From an uncultured Prevotellaceae bacterium (GTDB lineage Bacteria > Bacteroidota > Bacteroidia > Bacteroidales > Muribaculaceae): a DNA stretch of 64,000 nt. Position 1 is the first letter of the stretch. Every line of letters begins with the position of its first letter. Under the pieces are notes generated by a model, which ran no database searches, was not told the DNA's origin, and saw nothing but the letters and a program-made list of their open reading frames with translations. This document shows, in pieces, positions 35,702 to 43,381 of this stretch. The stretch lies in NCBI GenBank assembly GCA_900320055.1, contig ONQS01000009.1, positions 1 through 64,000 of the forward strand, given 5' to 3'. Made by a program: the position numbers and the translations under genes.

Positions 35702-36703
35702 TTATGACGTTGGTCGTGCACAAGTTTTGTTGGTTAATAGATATATTAATTGTTCGTTTGTTAAGTTCATGATCCATTGGCCTGCGTCGCTGCCTGTGAG
35801 GGCTGTCTGCAGGTCGTCGCTGTCGAGTTTAGAACCGCGCAACCGGTCGAGCATCGCATTGCCGGCGTCTTCACACACGGGCAGGAAGTCGCCGCTCAAG
35901 TGCAAGTCGTGTATCACGCCATGTTGCAGTTGCACGTTGATGTGGATGCTGCCCACTCCCTCGATCCTGCCGCCTAGGGCGATTTCGCTCCGCGGGTCAT
36001 TGCCCCACAGAAACGCTGGCTCCAGATAGGGTAGCGTCAGGCGCTCGATCTCGGTCACATCATCGGCGGTGAGGCTGATCTCGCCGTCGCACAACGTCTC
36101 ACGCACGTAGCGCTTAAACGCATCGATGTCCATCGTCAGATGCTCGCTCAGGGTGGTGATGTGGCTCCTGACCGACTCGACGCCCTTGCTCGTCAACTTC
36201 TCACGCGACGGCGTGATGGCGTTGAGCATGTGCTCCATGTTGGTGTCAAACAGCATGGTGCCATGCACGATGCTGCGACCGGGCATGTGATAGAATGCGT
36301 TGCCACTCACTTTGCGCCCGTCGATGAGCACATCGTTGCGGTCGCTGGCGGTCGCATGCAGTCCTAAGCCTTGCAGCATGCTGGCAACGGCAGTGGTGTA
36401 GGCAATGAAGGTCGTCTGCACCTCGTCGCTGCGGGTGATGTAACTGAACATGATGTTGTCCTGATCGGCATACACACAACCGCCACCGCTGCGGCGACGA
36501 TAGAAGGCGATGCCATGCTCCTTGCAATAGTCTACGTTCACTTCGCTCGCTATCAACTGGTTGCGGCCAAAGATAACCGTCGGATCGACCTGCCACATGA
36601 AGAAGATGTCCTCCTCTCCAAGGATGCGTGCCGCATATTCCTCCATCGCTAAGTAGAAAGGGAGGATGCGCGTCGCGTTGTCAGGCAGACTAAGGTATTT
36701 CAT
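35702..36703 (-). CDS. lplA: lipoate-protein ligase A
   Basis: From ATG 36703 the protein has 333 residues. It contains the ligase motifs RRSGGGCVYAD (lipoate-binding loop), KVSGNAFY (with the conserved lysine) and HGTMLFDTNM, followed by a C-terminal accessory domain, as in full-length LplA. It activates free lipoate with ATP and attaches it to GcvH and E2 proteins. It is the first gene of the glycine-cleavage set. A -7 element lies 20 bp upstream. Confidence 0.94.
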   Translation of the reverse strand: MKYLSLPDNATRILPFYLAMEEYAARILGEEDIFFMWQVDPTVIFGRNQLIASEVNVDYCKEHGIAFYRRRSGGGCVYADQDNIMFSYITRSDEVQTTFIAYTTAVASMLQGLGLHATASDRNDVLIDGRKVSGNAFYHMPGRSIVHGTMLFDTNMEHMLNAITPSREKLTSKGVESVRSHITTLSEHLTMDIDAFKRYVRETLCDGEISLTADDVTEIERLTLPYLEPAFLWGNDPRSEIALGGRIEGVGSIHINVQLQHGVIHDLHLSGDFLPVCEDAGNAMLDRLRGSKLDSDDLQTALTGSDAGQWIMNLTNEQLIYLLTNKTCARPTS

Positions 36704-36723
36704 CACGTTTCTAAACTACAGCA

Positions 36724-36731
36724 CAAAAGTA
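36724..36731 (-). promoter_or_regulatory. -7 element upstream of lplA and the gcv genes
   Basis: TACTTTTG on the minus strand matches TAnnTTTG, 20 bp before the lplA ATG. The -33 region is AT-rich without a clear TTTG. The leader would be too short to hold a glycine riboswitch, and none is seen. Confidence 0.5.
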
Positions 36732-36797
36732 GGGCAAATTCCTCACATTATAAAATAATAACTCAAAATAATTATTAAAACTTGGATTTTATATGAG

Positions 36798-36829
36798 GGC
36801 CGCCATCCCTACAGACAGGAATGGCGGCC
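36798..36829 (-). terminator. hairpin after the porin gene
   Basis: GGCCGCCAT (36798-36806) pairs with ATGGCGGCC (36821-36829), with an inner CCT/AGG. It lies 66 bp past the porin stop, between the porin and lplA genes. A second small hairpin ACGGCC-TCTCT-GGCCGT lies at 36845-36861. The T-tract is weak. Confidence 0.55.
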
Positions 36830-36895
36830 TTGATGTCAATTCTCACGGCCTCTCTGGCCGTCAGTCCGCTCGTGCCGCTCGGTCGGCATGCCGGA

Positions 36896-38107
36896 TCAAT
36901 AGCACTTGATGCGGTACATGAAGCCGAGTTCCACGCGGTTGGTGTTATAGTCCTGCAGACCGCATGCCTTGTTGAAGTCATACTTGTGGCCAAGATAGGC
37001 GAGGAACACGCGGAAGTCCAGTTTCTTGGGCATCGGCCAGTACTCGATGCTTCCCAGGTAGCCGATCGACTTGCGATAGTTGTGCAGATCCTCGATCTTG
37101 GCGATGCTTGTGGTCTCGTAGGTGCCCTTGAGCATCAGGTTCCACTTGGGGGCAAATTGCCAGTTCATCTTGGCAATGAAGGTGTGGCTATGCACCTTGC
37201 CCAGATGGGTCGAGCCCGGGGCAATCAGGTCCTGCAGGTCGTTGGTCGCATAGTGCAGTCGATCCACGTCGTCCCACTCGCCGAAGTAGTCAAAATACAA
37301 CTGGTAATTCGGCAGATTCAGCCTTTGACCCAGGGTGATCATGCGAGAGTACTTATGCTTGGCCTGCGTCTGTATACCCCAAGCCCAGCGCGTCTGCAGT
37401 TGGTCATGCCAGAAGTTGCCGTTCCAGTTCAGGATGTAGGTGAACGGGGCGCGGCTGCGGGCCAGTTGTTCGGGTTTCTGCAGGTCGTCGGTGACGATTT
37501 GCGGGTTTGAACCTAAGTCCTCGGTAAACGAGCCGTTGTAACTGTTGGTCATCTGGAAGGCGACCTCTTGGGTCGGGGTGGGGTGGTAACTCACCATCGC
37601 GCCGGCCATAAAGATGTCCATCATGTCGATCAGGTCACTGTAGCGGTAGATTTCCATGGGATTTTGGTCATACTCAAATCCACCCCAGATCTGGCACAGT
37701 TTACCGGCAGCGATGTCCACCTTGCTGCTGGGACGATAGCCCACCATCATGATGTCGGTTGCCTTGGCAAAGCGGTCCAGACCCTTGGCTGTCTGGTTGC
37801 TGTTGAAGCGGTGACGGATGCGATAGAACACCTTGGGGGTGATGTCGCCCTTGATGTCGAGACGCAGGTCGCGGCACATAAATCGGGTGTCCCACTCGCC
37901 ATGGTCAGCGTCATCGGCCACCAGACTAGATGCGAAGTTGATGTGGAAATTAAAGGCGTCGGTCTTCTTTTCCAGATTAAAGATGCGCTCGGCGAGCGAT
38001 TCGGTGTTGTCGTTCTCGTCGCCACCCATGCGGGTGTTATTGCCTTGTGCCATGGCATTGAGCCCCAGCAGGGTAGCACATAGGGCAATGAGTAATGTTT
38101 TTCTCAT
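36896..38107 (-). CDS. phosphate-selective-porin-like outer-membrane protein
   Basis: The 403-residue protein has a signal peptide (MRKTLLIALCATLLGLNAMAQ), a short coiled-coil region (LAERIFNLEKKTDAF) and then a 16-strand-like barrel pattern with alternating aromatic residues (for example RLDIKGDITPKVFYRIRHRF, ending VELGFMYRIKCY). This layout fits the porin O/P superfamily. The substrate is unknown. It is a single gene, with a TAATTTTG -7 element at 38166-38159 on the minus strand. It runs divergently from the next gene. Confidence 0.75.
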   Translation of the reverse strand: MRKTLLIALCATLLGLNAMAQGNNTRMGGDENDNTESLAERIFNLEKKTDAFNFHINFASSLVADDADHGEWDTRFMCRDLRLDIKGDITPKVFYRIRHRFNSNQTAKGLDRFAKATDIMMVGYRPSSKVDIAAGKLCQIWGGFEYDQNPMEIYRYSDLIDMMDIFMAGAMVSYHPTPTQEVAFQMTNSYNGSFTEDLGSNPQIVTDDLQKPEQLARSRAPFTYILNWNGNFWHDQLQTRWAWGIQTQAKHKYSRMITLGQRLNLPNYQLYFDYFGEWDDVDRLHYATNDLQDLIAPGSTHLGKVHSHTFIAKMNWQFAPKWNLMLKGTYETTSIAKIEDLHNYRKSIGYLGSIEYWPMPKKLDFRVFLAYLGHKYDFNKACGLQDYNTNRVELGFMYRIKCY

Positions 38108-38200
38108 TTGATGTTCAGTTACAGTTTTCTATGTTATGGTTTTTTAAAAATATGGCTGCAAAATTACACATAAAAAATGTCATTTAGCCGAAAAACTGAC

Positions 38201-38208
38201 TAAATTTG
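38201..38208 (+). promoter_or_regulatory. -7 element for the duplicated-domain hypothetical gene
   Basis: TAAATTTG fits TAnnTTTG and lies 21 bp upstream of ATG 38230. The frame is open across it through a TTG, which would make the promoter coding, so the ATG is the better start. A five-codon mini-ORF (38213-38227) lies between. Confidence 0.5.
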
Positions 38209-38229
38209 CACAATGAAACCCATCTGAAT

Positions 38230-38856
38230 ATGGATAAGGAAGTTTATTGGGTCGAAGTTGAATATGTTTCTCGCACTGGGGACACCAAGCCTGGGGTGGT
38301 CTATGCCTTTGTTCCAGCAAGTGATGCCATCGAGGCCTATCAAGCCGTTAATGAAGCGTTGTCTCACCGTGAATTGCGGGCCACCAACTGGCTGCTTATT
38401 GAACCTTATCAGGATAAGTTGTTCTTGTGGGATGATGATGAGCAAGAGGCTCATTACGAGCGTCTGTGTGAATTGGCGATGGCGAACGACGCGTGCGTGT
38501 TTGATGACTTCTATGATCAGGATGAGTTTGAGCGACCTGAAGAAGAGGAGATATATTGGGCATTTGTGGAGTTTCGCTACCTATATGAGATTGAGCCTCC
38601 CGCTCAGGGTGGGTTTGCCAATATCCTGGTGAAGGCTTGGGATGCGCCAGATGCATACCGCAAGGTGCAAAAGGCTGTGCTTACCGAGGACCTCGAACCC
38701 TTTCATTGGCTGCGCTTCACTCCTGTGTCTAGAGATCAGGACTGGGAAAAAGAGGACGTGGCAGAACGTTTTCAGCACCTCTGGGATTGTGCCGAAAGCA
38801 GCGGAGCGTGCCAGTGGGGTGTGGTTTATAATTATGAAACGTATGTGGACGAATGA
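38230..38856 (+). CDS. unrecognised protein with internal duplication, 208 aa
   Basis: I do not recognise the family. The protein is acidic and soluble, without a signal peptide. It is made of two similar halves: residues 1-100 start EVYWVEVEYV and contain SDAIEAYQAVNEAL; residues 105-208 start EIYWAFVEFR and contain WDAPDAYRKVQKAV. Each half then has a WL/HWL segment and an acidic tail with Cys (NDACVFDDFY, SGACQWGVVY). The pattern suggests a duplicated alpha-beta domain of about 100 residues. The next gene, a small membrane protein, starts 33 bp downstream, so they may work together. Confidence 0.78.
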   Translation: MDKEVYWVEVEYVSRTGDTKPGVVYAFVPASDAIEAYQAVNEALSHRELRATNWLLIEPYQDKLFLWDDDEQEAHYERLCELAMANDACVFDDFYDQDEFERPEEEEIYWAFVEFRYLYEIEPPAQGGFANILVKAWDAPDAYRKVQKAVLTEDLEPFHWLRFTPVSRDQDWEKEDVAERFQHLWDCAESSGACQWGVVYNYETYVDE

Positions 38857-38889
38857 GTGTCTCGTGACTTGGCTTGTGATTAAATATAA

Positions 38890-39369
38890 ATGACTGATTT
38901 CCTGGTGTATATTCATCCTGTTGACAAAGAAATGTTGATGACGGCGGTAAGATTTATCGGCTTTGCCGTCGTTGGTGTCATTTTGGCTGTGATATGGCAC
39001 TTCTTGAGGAATCTTGTGGGTGCGGCAATCCGCTTTTTGGTTTTGCGTTTTCTCAAAAAAGAGAAGGTGAATTTGAGCGAGATCCTTTGGGGTAAAACGG
39101 ATCAGGATATCCCTGAGGATCCAGAGGCTTACAGTGAGGACGTTAAGCAATGGAATGACGATAACGACAAGCAGAACGAGAAATATGGCCGGCGGTTCTT
39201 CTATGCGGTGATTGCCGCTTTGGTCCTGGCCTTTGTGGCCATGCAAATTGTTGAGACTCAACGGCAACGGGCTTATTTCGAGATGAGAGAACATCCGCAT
39301 GCAACCAATCCCGACATCCAGGAGGTCGTGGTCGCAACGCCTCAGGAATCGACCGACTCGATCCGATAA
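38890..39369 (+). CDS. small membrane protein, 159 aa, unrecognised
   Basis: Two membrane helices are visible (FIGFAVVGVILAVIWHFL, residues 23-40, and FFYAVIAALVLAFVAMQIV, around 102-120), separated by a charged, acidic cytoplasmic-type loop (for example DIPEDPEAYSEDVKQWND). No motif or family is recognised. It follows the duplicated-domain gene by 33 bp and probably shares its transcript. Confidence 0.7.
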   Translation: MTDFLVYIHPVDKEMLMTAVRFIGFAVVGVILAVIWHFLRNLVGAAIRFLVLRFLKKEKVNLSEILWGKTDQDIPEDPEAYSEDVKQWNDDNDKQNEKYGRRFFYAVIAALVLAFVAMQIVETQRQRAYFEMREHPHATNPDIQEVVVATPQESTDSIR

Positions 39370-39427
39370 GCCACTTCAATCATCTGGTTGTTGAGTCGGT
39401 TCATGAAGTTGTTTGAAAACTTTTTGT

Positions 39428-39435
39428 TAACTTTG
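39428..39435 (+). promoter_or_regulatory. -7 element for mazG
   Basis: TAACTTTG fits TAnnTTTG, 35 bp upstream of the mazG start; the -33 region is weak. Confidence 0.45.
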
Positions 39436-39470
39436 CGCCTTGAAAATCATTAAATCATCAGTAGATTATC

Positions 39471-40268
39471 ATGCCTAATAACAGCAGAGAGAAGAAATTG
39501 GAGGCCTTTGGCCGACTGCTCGACATTCTGGACGAGTTGCGCGTGAAGTGCCCGTGGGACCGCAAACAGACCAACGAGAGCCTGCGTCCCAACACCATCG
39601 AGGAAACCATGGAACTTGCCGATGCTATCATGGGCGAGGACGACGATAAGATCCGTAAGGAACTGGGCGATGTGCTGTTACACATCGTCTTTTATGCCAA
39701 AATCGGTGACGAGAAGGGCAAATTTGACATCGCCGACGTGTGCGATGCCCTGTGTGAGAAGTTGGTTTACCGTCATCCGCACGTCTTCGGTGAAGAGAAG
39801 GCCGATACCGCCGCTCAAGTGCTACAGAACTGGGAAGTGCTCAAGATGAACGAAAAAGGCGGTAACAAGATGGTGCTCAGTGGAGTGCCCCGCAGCCTGC
39901 CATCGCTCATCAAGGCTGAACGCGTCCAAGAGAAGGCCGCTAACGTGGGCTTCGACTGGCAGCACAAGGAGGACGTTTGGGACAAGGTTCGAGAGGAATT
40001 TAAGGAGGTTGAAACCGAGTTAAAAGGCGATAGCGATGTCGACCGCGAAAAAGAGTTCGGAGATCTGTTCTTCTCACTCGTCAATGCGGCGCGCCTCTAT
40101 GATGTGCGTCCCGACAACGCCTTGGAGCGCACTAATCGCAAGTTCATCGCCCGTTTTAATTACATCGAGCAGAAAGCCAACGAGCAAGGACGCCATGTCA
40201 ACGAACTGACATTGGCCGAAATGGACATGCTTTGGAACGAAGCCAAGTCTCAGAAACTCGGAGAATAA
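39471..40268 (+). CDS. mazG: nucleoside triphosphate pyrophosphohydrolase
   Basis: The 265-residue protein has the two tandem MazG domains of the E. coli-type enzyme. The first has the metal-binding EETMELADAI and KELGDVLLHIVFYAKI motifs. The second has EEFKEVETEL and EFGDLFFSLVNAARL. It hydrolyses (d)NTPs to monophosphates and pyrophosphate, which may limit stress signalling or remove aberrant nucleotides. It is 65 bp upstream of topB and may be co-transcribed with it. Confidence 0.95.
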   Translation: MPNNSREKKLEAFGRLLDILDELRVKCPWDRKQTNESLRPNTIEETMELADAIMGEDDDKIRKELGDVLLHIVFYAKIGDEKGKFDIADVCDALCEKLVYRHPHVFGEEKADTAAQVLQNWEVLKMNEKGGNKMVLSGVPRSLPSLIKAERVQEKAANVGFDWQHKEDVWDKVREEFKEVETELKGDSDVDREKEFGDLFFSLVNAARLYDVRPDNALERTNRKFIARFNYIEQKANEQGRHVNELTLAEMDMLWNEAKSQKLGE

Positions 40269-40333
40269 TAACAAACACTCTTAAGTAAAACTCTAAATAA
40301 ACCCGACGGGATAAAAACTGTTCGCCAATCACG

Positions 40334-42421
40334 ATGAAAGTCTGCGTAACCGAGAAACCCAGTGTGGCACGTGACATTGCCCGATTGCTAGGAGCCAGCG
40401 ACAAGCGCGATGGCTACTTCGAGGGCAATGGCTATCAGGTGACGTGGACTTTCGGTCACCTGTGCGAACTCAAGGCGCCTAACGACTATACCGACCAGTG
40501 GAAAAGGTGGAGCCTGGGGCAGTTGCCTATGATTCCGCAGCGTTTCGGCATCAAATTAAAGGACGATGATGGCATCAAACGCCAGTTTAATGTGATTAAA
40601 CATCTGATAGCCAGTGCCGACGAGGTGATCAATTGCGGTGATGCCGGCCAGGAAGGTGAACTCATCCAGCGCTGGGTGTATCAGAAGGCTGAGTGCGACA
40701 AGCCCGTTAAGCGATTGTGGATCTCATCGTTGACCGACGAGAGCATACGCAAGGGGTTTCAGCAACTGAAGGACGCCAAAGATTTCGATAATCTGTATTT
40801 TGCGGGGCTGTCCCGTGCCATCGGAGACTGGATCCTGGGCATGAACGCCACCCGCCTATATACGCTAAAATACTCGCGCTCACGCGACGTGCTGTCGGTG
40901 GGAAGGGTGCAGACCCCGACGCTTGCCATGATTGTAGCCCGCCAGCGAGAGATTGACAACTTTGTACCTGAAAACTACTGGGAATTGAAGACGAAGTACC
41001 GCGGGGTGACCTTCAACAGCACCCGTGGCAGATTCAAGACCGAGGGCGAGGCTGGCGATATCGTGTCGCAGATCAAGCAGTTGCCACTGACGGTGACTGC
41101 TGTCGAGAACAAGAAGGGGCGTGAAGCGCCACCACGGTTGTTCGATCTCACAAGTCTGCAGGTGGAGTGTAACAAGAAGTTTGGCATGTCGGCCGATGAG
41201 GCGCTCAAGACCATACAGTCGTTGTATGAGAAGAAGGCGACGACCTACCCGCGTGTCGATACCACCTACCTGAGCGATGACATCTATCCGCAGGTGACGG
41301 GCATCATGCAGGCGATGGCCCCCTATGCCCACTTGACCGCTTCTGTGCTGGCACTCAGCAAGTTGCCCAAGAGCAAAAAGGTGTTTGACAACAGCAAGGT
41401 GACAGACCACCATGCCATCATCCCCACTAACGTCAATCCCGCTACGGTGGCAATGACTCCCGAGGAGAAACGTGTTTATCACTTGATTGCCGTACGGTTT
41501 ATCGCAGCCTTTTATCCTGACTGTGAGTTCAATACCACAACGGTTTTGGCTCAGGTGGGAGAGTATGGCTTTAAGGCGACGGGCAAGGAAATCCTCAGGG
41601 CAGGTTGGCGCGATCTGTATAACAAACCCGGCGATAAGAATGCCGATGATGATGGCAAGGAAAAGGCTGAGGAAGAGGATAATGGTGTGATGCCGCACTT
41701 CGAAAAAGGAGAAAGCGGACCTCATGACCCGTCGGTGCTTAAGCGAACCACGCAGCCCCCAAAACCCTATACCGAGGGTACTCTGCTGCGCGCTATGGAG
41801 ACGGCCGGAAAGACCGTTGATGACGAGGAATTGCGTGATGCCATGAAGGAAAACGGCATCGGGCGCCCGTCAACGCGTGCTGCTATCATTGAGACGCTGT
41901 TCAAGCGGCGCTATATCCGCAAAGAGCGTAAAAGCCTGGCTCCCACCATGGCAGGCATTCAACTGATCGATACCATACATGAACCATTGCTTAAGAGTGC
42001 GGCACTCACTGGCTTATGGGAGAAGAAGTTGCGCATGATTGAACGCGGAGAATACAGCGCCGCGCAATTCATCGGGGAATTGAAGACGATGATCGGCGAA
42101 ATTGTCCTGAATGTGTTGCGTGACAACCATGGAGGCGCCATCGCGATTGAGCAAGGCAAGCCCGCTAAGCCTAAATCGCCTGCGGCACAGGGTGGGGCAG
42201 ACAAGCCCAAGAAACCTCGTGCGCCACGCCTCAAGAGCATCGAGGAGATACCTTGTCCCGTGTGTGGAAAGGGGCATCTGGTCAAGGGACGCGCGGCCTA
42301 TGGGTGCAGCGAGTACAATAACGGTTGCCACACGGTGTTGCCATTTGCCGAATATCCTGCCGACTTGACGCCTGCTAAACTGTCACGCCTGGTGAAAAAG
42401 AATTTCAAGGCTTCTAAATAA
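40334..42421 (+). CDS. topB: DNA topoisomerase III
   Basis: The 695-residue type IA topoisomerase has an N-terminal TOPRIM domain (EKPSVARDIARLLGA; NCGDAGQEGELIQRW with the acidic metal residues), the catalytic tyrosine in TTYPRVDTTYLSDD, and a late GIGRPSTRAAIIETL motif. A C-terminal Cys4-like zinc motif (CPVCGKGHLV, then YGCSEYNNGC) follows a Lys/Pro-rich linker. It relaxes and decatenates single-strand-containing DNA and commonly works with RecQ, which lies 2.7 kb downstream. Length and motifs are complete. Confidence 0.96.
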   Translation: MKVCVTEKPSVARDIARLLGASDKRDGYFEGNGYQVTWTFGHLCELKAPNDYTDQWKRWSLGQLPMIPQRFGIKLKDDDGIKRQFNVIKHLIASADEVINCGDAGQEGELIQRWVYQKAECDKPVKRLWISSLTDESIRKGFQQLKDAKDFDNLYFAGLSRAIGDWILGMNATRLYTLKYSRSRDVLSVGRVQTPTLAMIVARQREIDNFVPENYWELKTKYRGVTFNSTRGRFKTEGEAGDIVSQIKQLPLTVTAVENKKGREAPPRLFDLTSLQVECNKKFGMSADEALKTIQSLYEKKATTYPRVDTTYLSDDIYPQVTGIMQAMAPYAHLTASVLALSKLPKSKKVFDNSKVTDHHAIIPTNVNPATVAMTPEEKRVYHLIAVRFIAAFYPDCEFNTTTVLAQVGEYGFKATGKEILRAGWRDLYNKPGDKNADDDGKEKAEEEDNGVMPHFEKGESGPHDPSVLKRTTQPPKPYTEGTLLRAMETAGKTVDDEELRDAMKENGIGRPSTRAAIIETLFKRRYIRKERKSLAPTMAGIQLIDTIHEPLLKSAALTGLWEKKLRMIERGEYSAAQFIGELKTMIGEIVLNVLRDNHGGAIAIEQGKPAKPKSPAAQGGADKPKKPRAPRLKSIEEIPCPVCGKGHLVKGRAAYGCSEYNNGCHTVLPFAEYPADLTPAKLSRLVKKNFKASK

Positions 42422-42441
42422 AGAAAGGTGGCTGTAAGATT

Positions 42442-42654
42442 ATGAGTGATATCATACAATATTTGCTAGCGGGCCTGATTGTGGCCGCTGCGGTGGTCGC
42501 TGTGGTGCGCACAATCGTGTCATCGCTGAAGAATCGGCAATCGGCGCTAACTGCCTGTGTTGGCTGTAAGTTACAGGACATTTGCCAAAAGCCCGAGAAA
42601 AATTCTGCAAAAAAATGTGGTGATAAAGTTGCACAGGTCAAAAAGTCGAAGTAA
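42442..42654 (+). CDS. small Cys-rich membrane protein (FeoB-associated-like)
   Basis: The 70-residue protein has one N-terminal membrane helix (IIQYLLAGLIVAAAVVAVV), a basic stop-transfer segment and a Cys motif ACVGCKLQDICQ followed by a Lys-rich tail with another Cys. This resembles the small Cys-rich membrane proteins often found next to feoB, but there is no feo gene here. It begins 20 bp after topB and is probably co-transcribed with it. Its stop codon overlaps the -7 box of tRNA-Cys. Confidence 0.72.
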   Translation: MSDIIQYLLAGLIVAAAVVAVVRTIVSSLKNRQSALTACVGCKLQDICQKPEKNSAKKCGDKVAQVKKSK

Positions 42655-42659
42655 ATTTG
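42629..42659 (+). promoter_or_regulatory. probable promoter for tRNA-Cys
   Basis: TAAATTTG (42652-42659) is a consensus -7 box, with GTTG near 42628-42631 as a poor -33. The tRNA starts 19 bp downstream. Confidence 0.55.
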
Positions 42660-42678
42660 CACCGCAAAAATCACGAAG

Positions 42679-42750
42679 GGTCGCTTGGATGAGTGGTTTA
42701 GTCACCGGTCTGCAAAACCGGGTACAGCGGTTCGAATCCGCTAGTGACCT
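42679..42750 (+). tRNA. tRNA-Cys (anticodon GCA)
   Basis: The acceptor stem GGTCGCT/AGTGACC, anticodon loop CTGCAAA (anticodon GCA), T-arm GTTCGAA and discriminator T form a complete cloverleaf. CCA is not encoded in full. Confidence 0.95.
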
Positions 42751-42762
42751 CAGTAGTATAGT

Positions 42763-42805
42763 CGCTAACTAATTGGTTTACAATGGTTAGCGGCTTTCTT
42801 TTTTG
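42763..42805 (+). terminator. rho-independent terminator after tRNA-Cys
   Basis: CGCTAAC (42763-42769) pairs with GTTAGCG (42786-42792) across a 16-nt loop and is followed by GCTTTCTTTTTTG. Confidence 0.7.
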
Positions 42806-43180
42806 CGATGATAGATGTAAGCCCTGTAATGAAACTTTGGTTCAGCGGATAAAAGGTGTGGGCAACTTTGCACTTTGCCCGGGTGGGCCGAGCAGTCTTG
42901 CGGGTATGCTGGCCTGCTGTGGTAGATCTGAACAGAAGCGTCGGTTGTGGGGGGCTGGGCTCTGAATGATGCCACTGGCTAGCGGCATCGTATTTGTGTG
43001 CCGGGCCTTTGAAATGGCTTTATAAATAATTGATTGGTATTTGATTATAATGCTTTGTTTAAAGCGTTTGTGAAGACTCTGGGTGTGCATGGTGCTAGCA
43101 AATCTCTGCCTGCTGACTAATCTGGGTTGTTAAATAACTATAAAAAGTATCAAGCATGGCAAAAAATGTTGCACAAATTC
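42806..43180. other. 375-bp intergenic region with hairpins, no recognised gene
   Basis: The stretch 42850-43010 is unusually GC-rich for an intergenic region here. It has several possible stems: GGGCAA/TTGCCC near 42860-42880, GGCC/GGCC pairs near 42885-42915, and GATGCC/GGCATC near 42968-42989. A 60-codon frame spans it but has no family resemblance or convincing start. It could hold an uncharacterised RNA, or nothing. I could not match it to SRP RNA, 6S RNA, tmRNA or RNase P RNA. Confidence 0.4.
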
Positions 43181-43211
43181 TTTGAATAATGTGTCAATTG
43201 CAGTACTTTTG
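43181..43211 (+). promoter_or_regulatory. Bacteroidetes-type promoter for recJ-recQ with long leader
   Basis: TTTG (43181-43184), 19 nt, then TACTTTTG (43204-43211) match the consensus exactly. Transcription would begin near 43218, leaving a leader of about 165 nt before recJ. The leader contains GGCATC-CTATC-GATGGGGC followed by TTTTTG (43242-43267), which resembles an attenuator stem. Confidence 0.75.
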
Positions 43212-43381
43212 TGCCAATAAATTGGGGAGGGAAACTTCCGGTGGCATCCTATCGATGGGGCTTTTTGAAAATCGGTTGTTTCAATAACTTGAAACCCAAT
43301 ACGATACATATAATTTCTCCACTCGCTCACTGCGCCTTAGCAATGAGCCCCTGTCACTGCATACTAAAAAAACTAACATAA

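Noticed and set aside
35637..35777. 47-residue N-terminal extension of gcvT
   Set aside because: It would overlap lplA by 75 bp, has no homology to T-protein N-termini and crosses a palindrome; the GTG at 35636 gives the standard length.
36704..36800. Glycine riboswitch before the gcv operon
   Set aside because: I looked upstream of lplA, gcvT, gcvH and gcvPA. The spaces are too short or AT-rich and lack the tandem aptamer pattern.
42783..42965. 60-codon frame after tRNA-Cys
   Set aside because: It begins inside the terminator hairpin, has no promoter or family resemblance, and its sequence looks like translated hairpin DNA.
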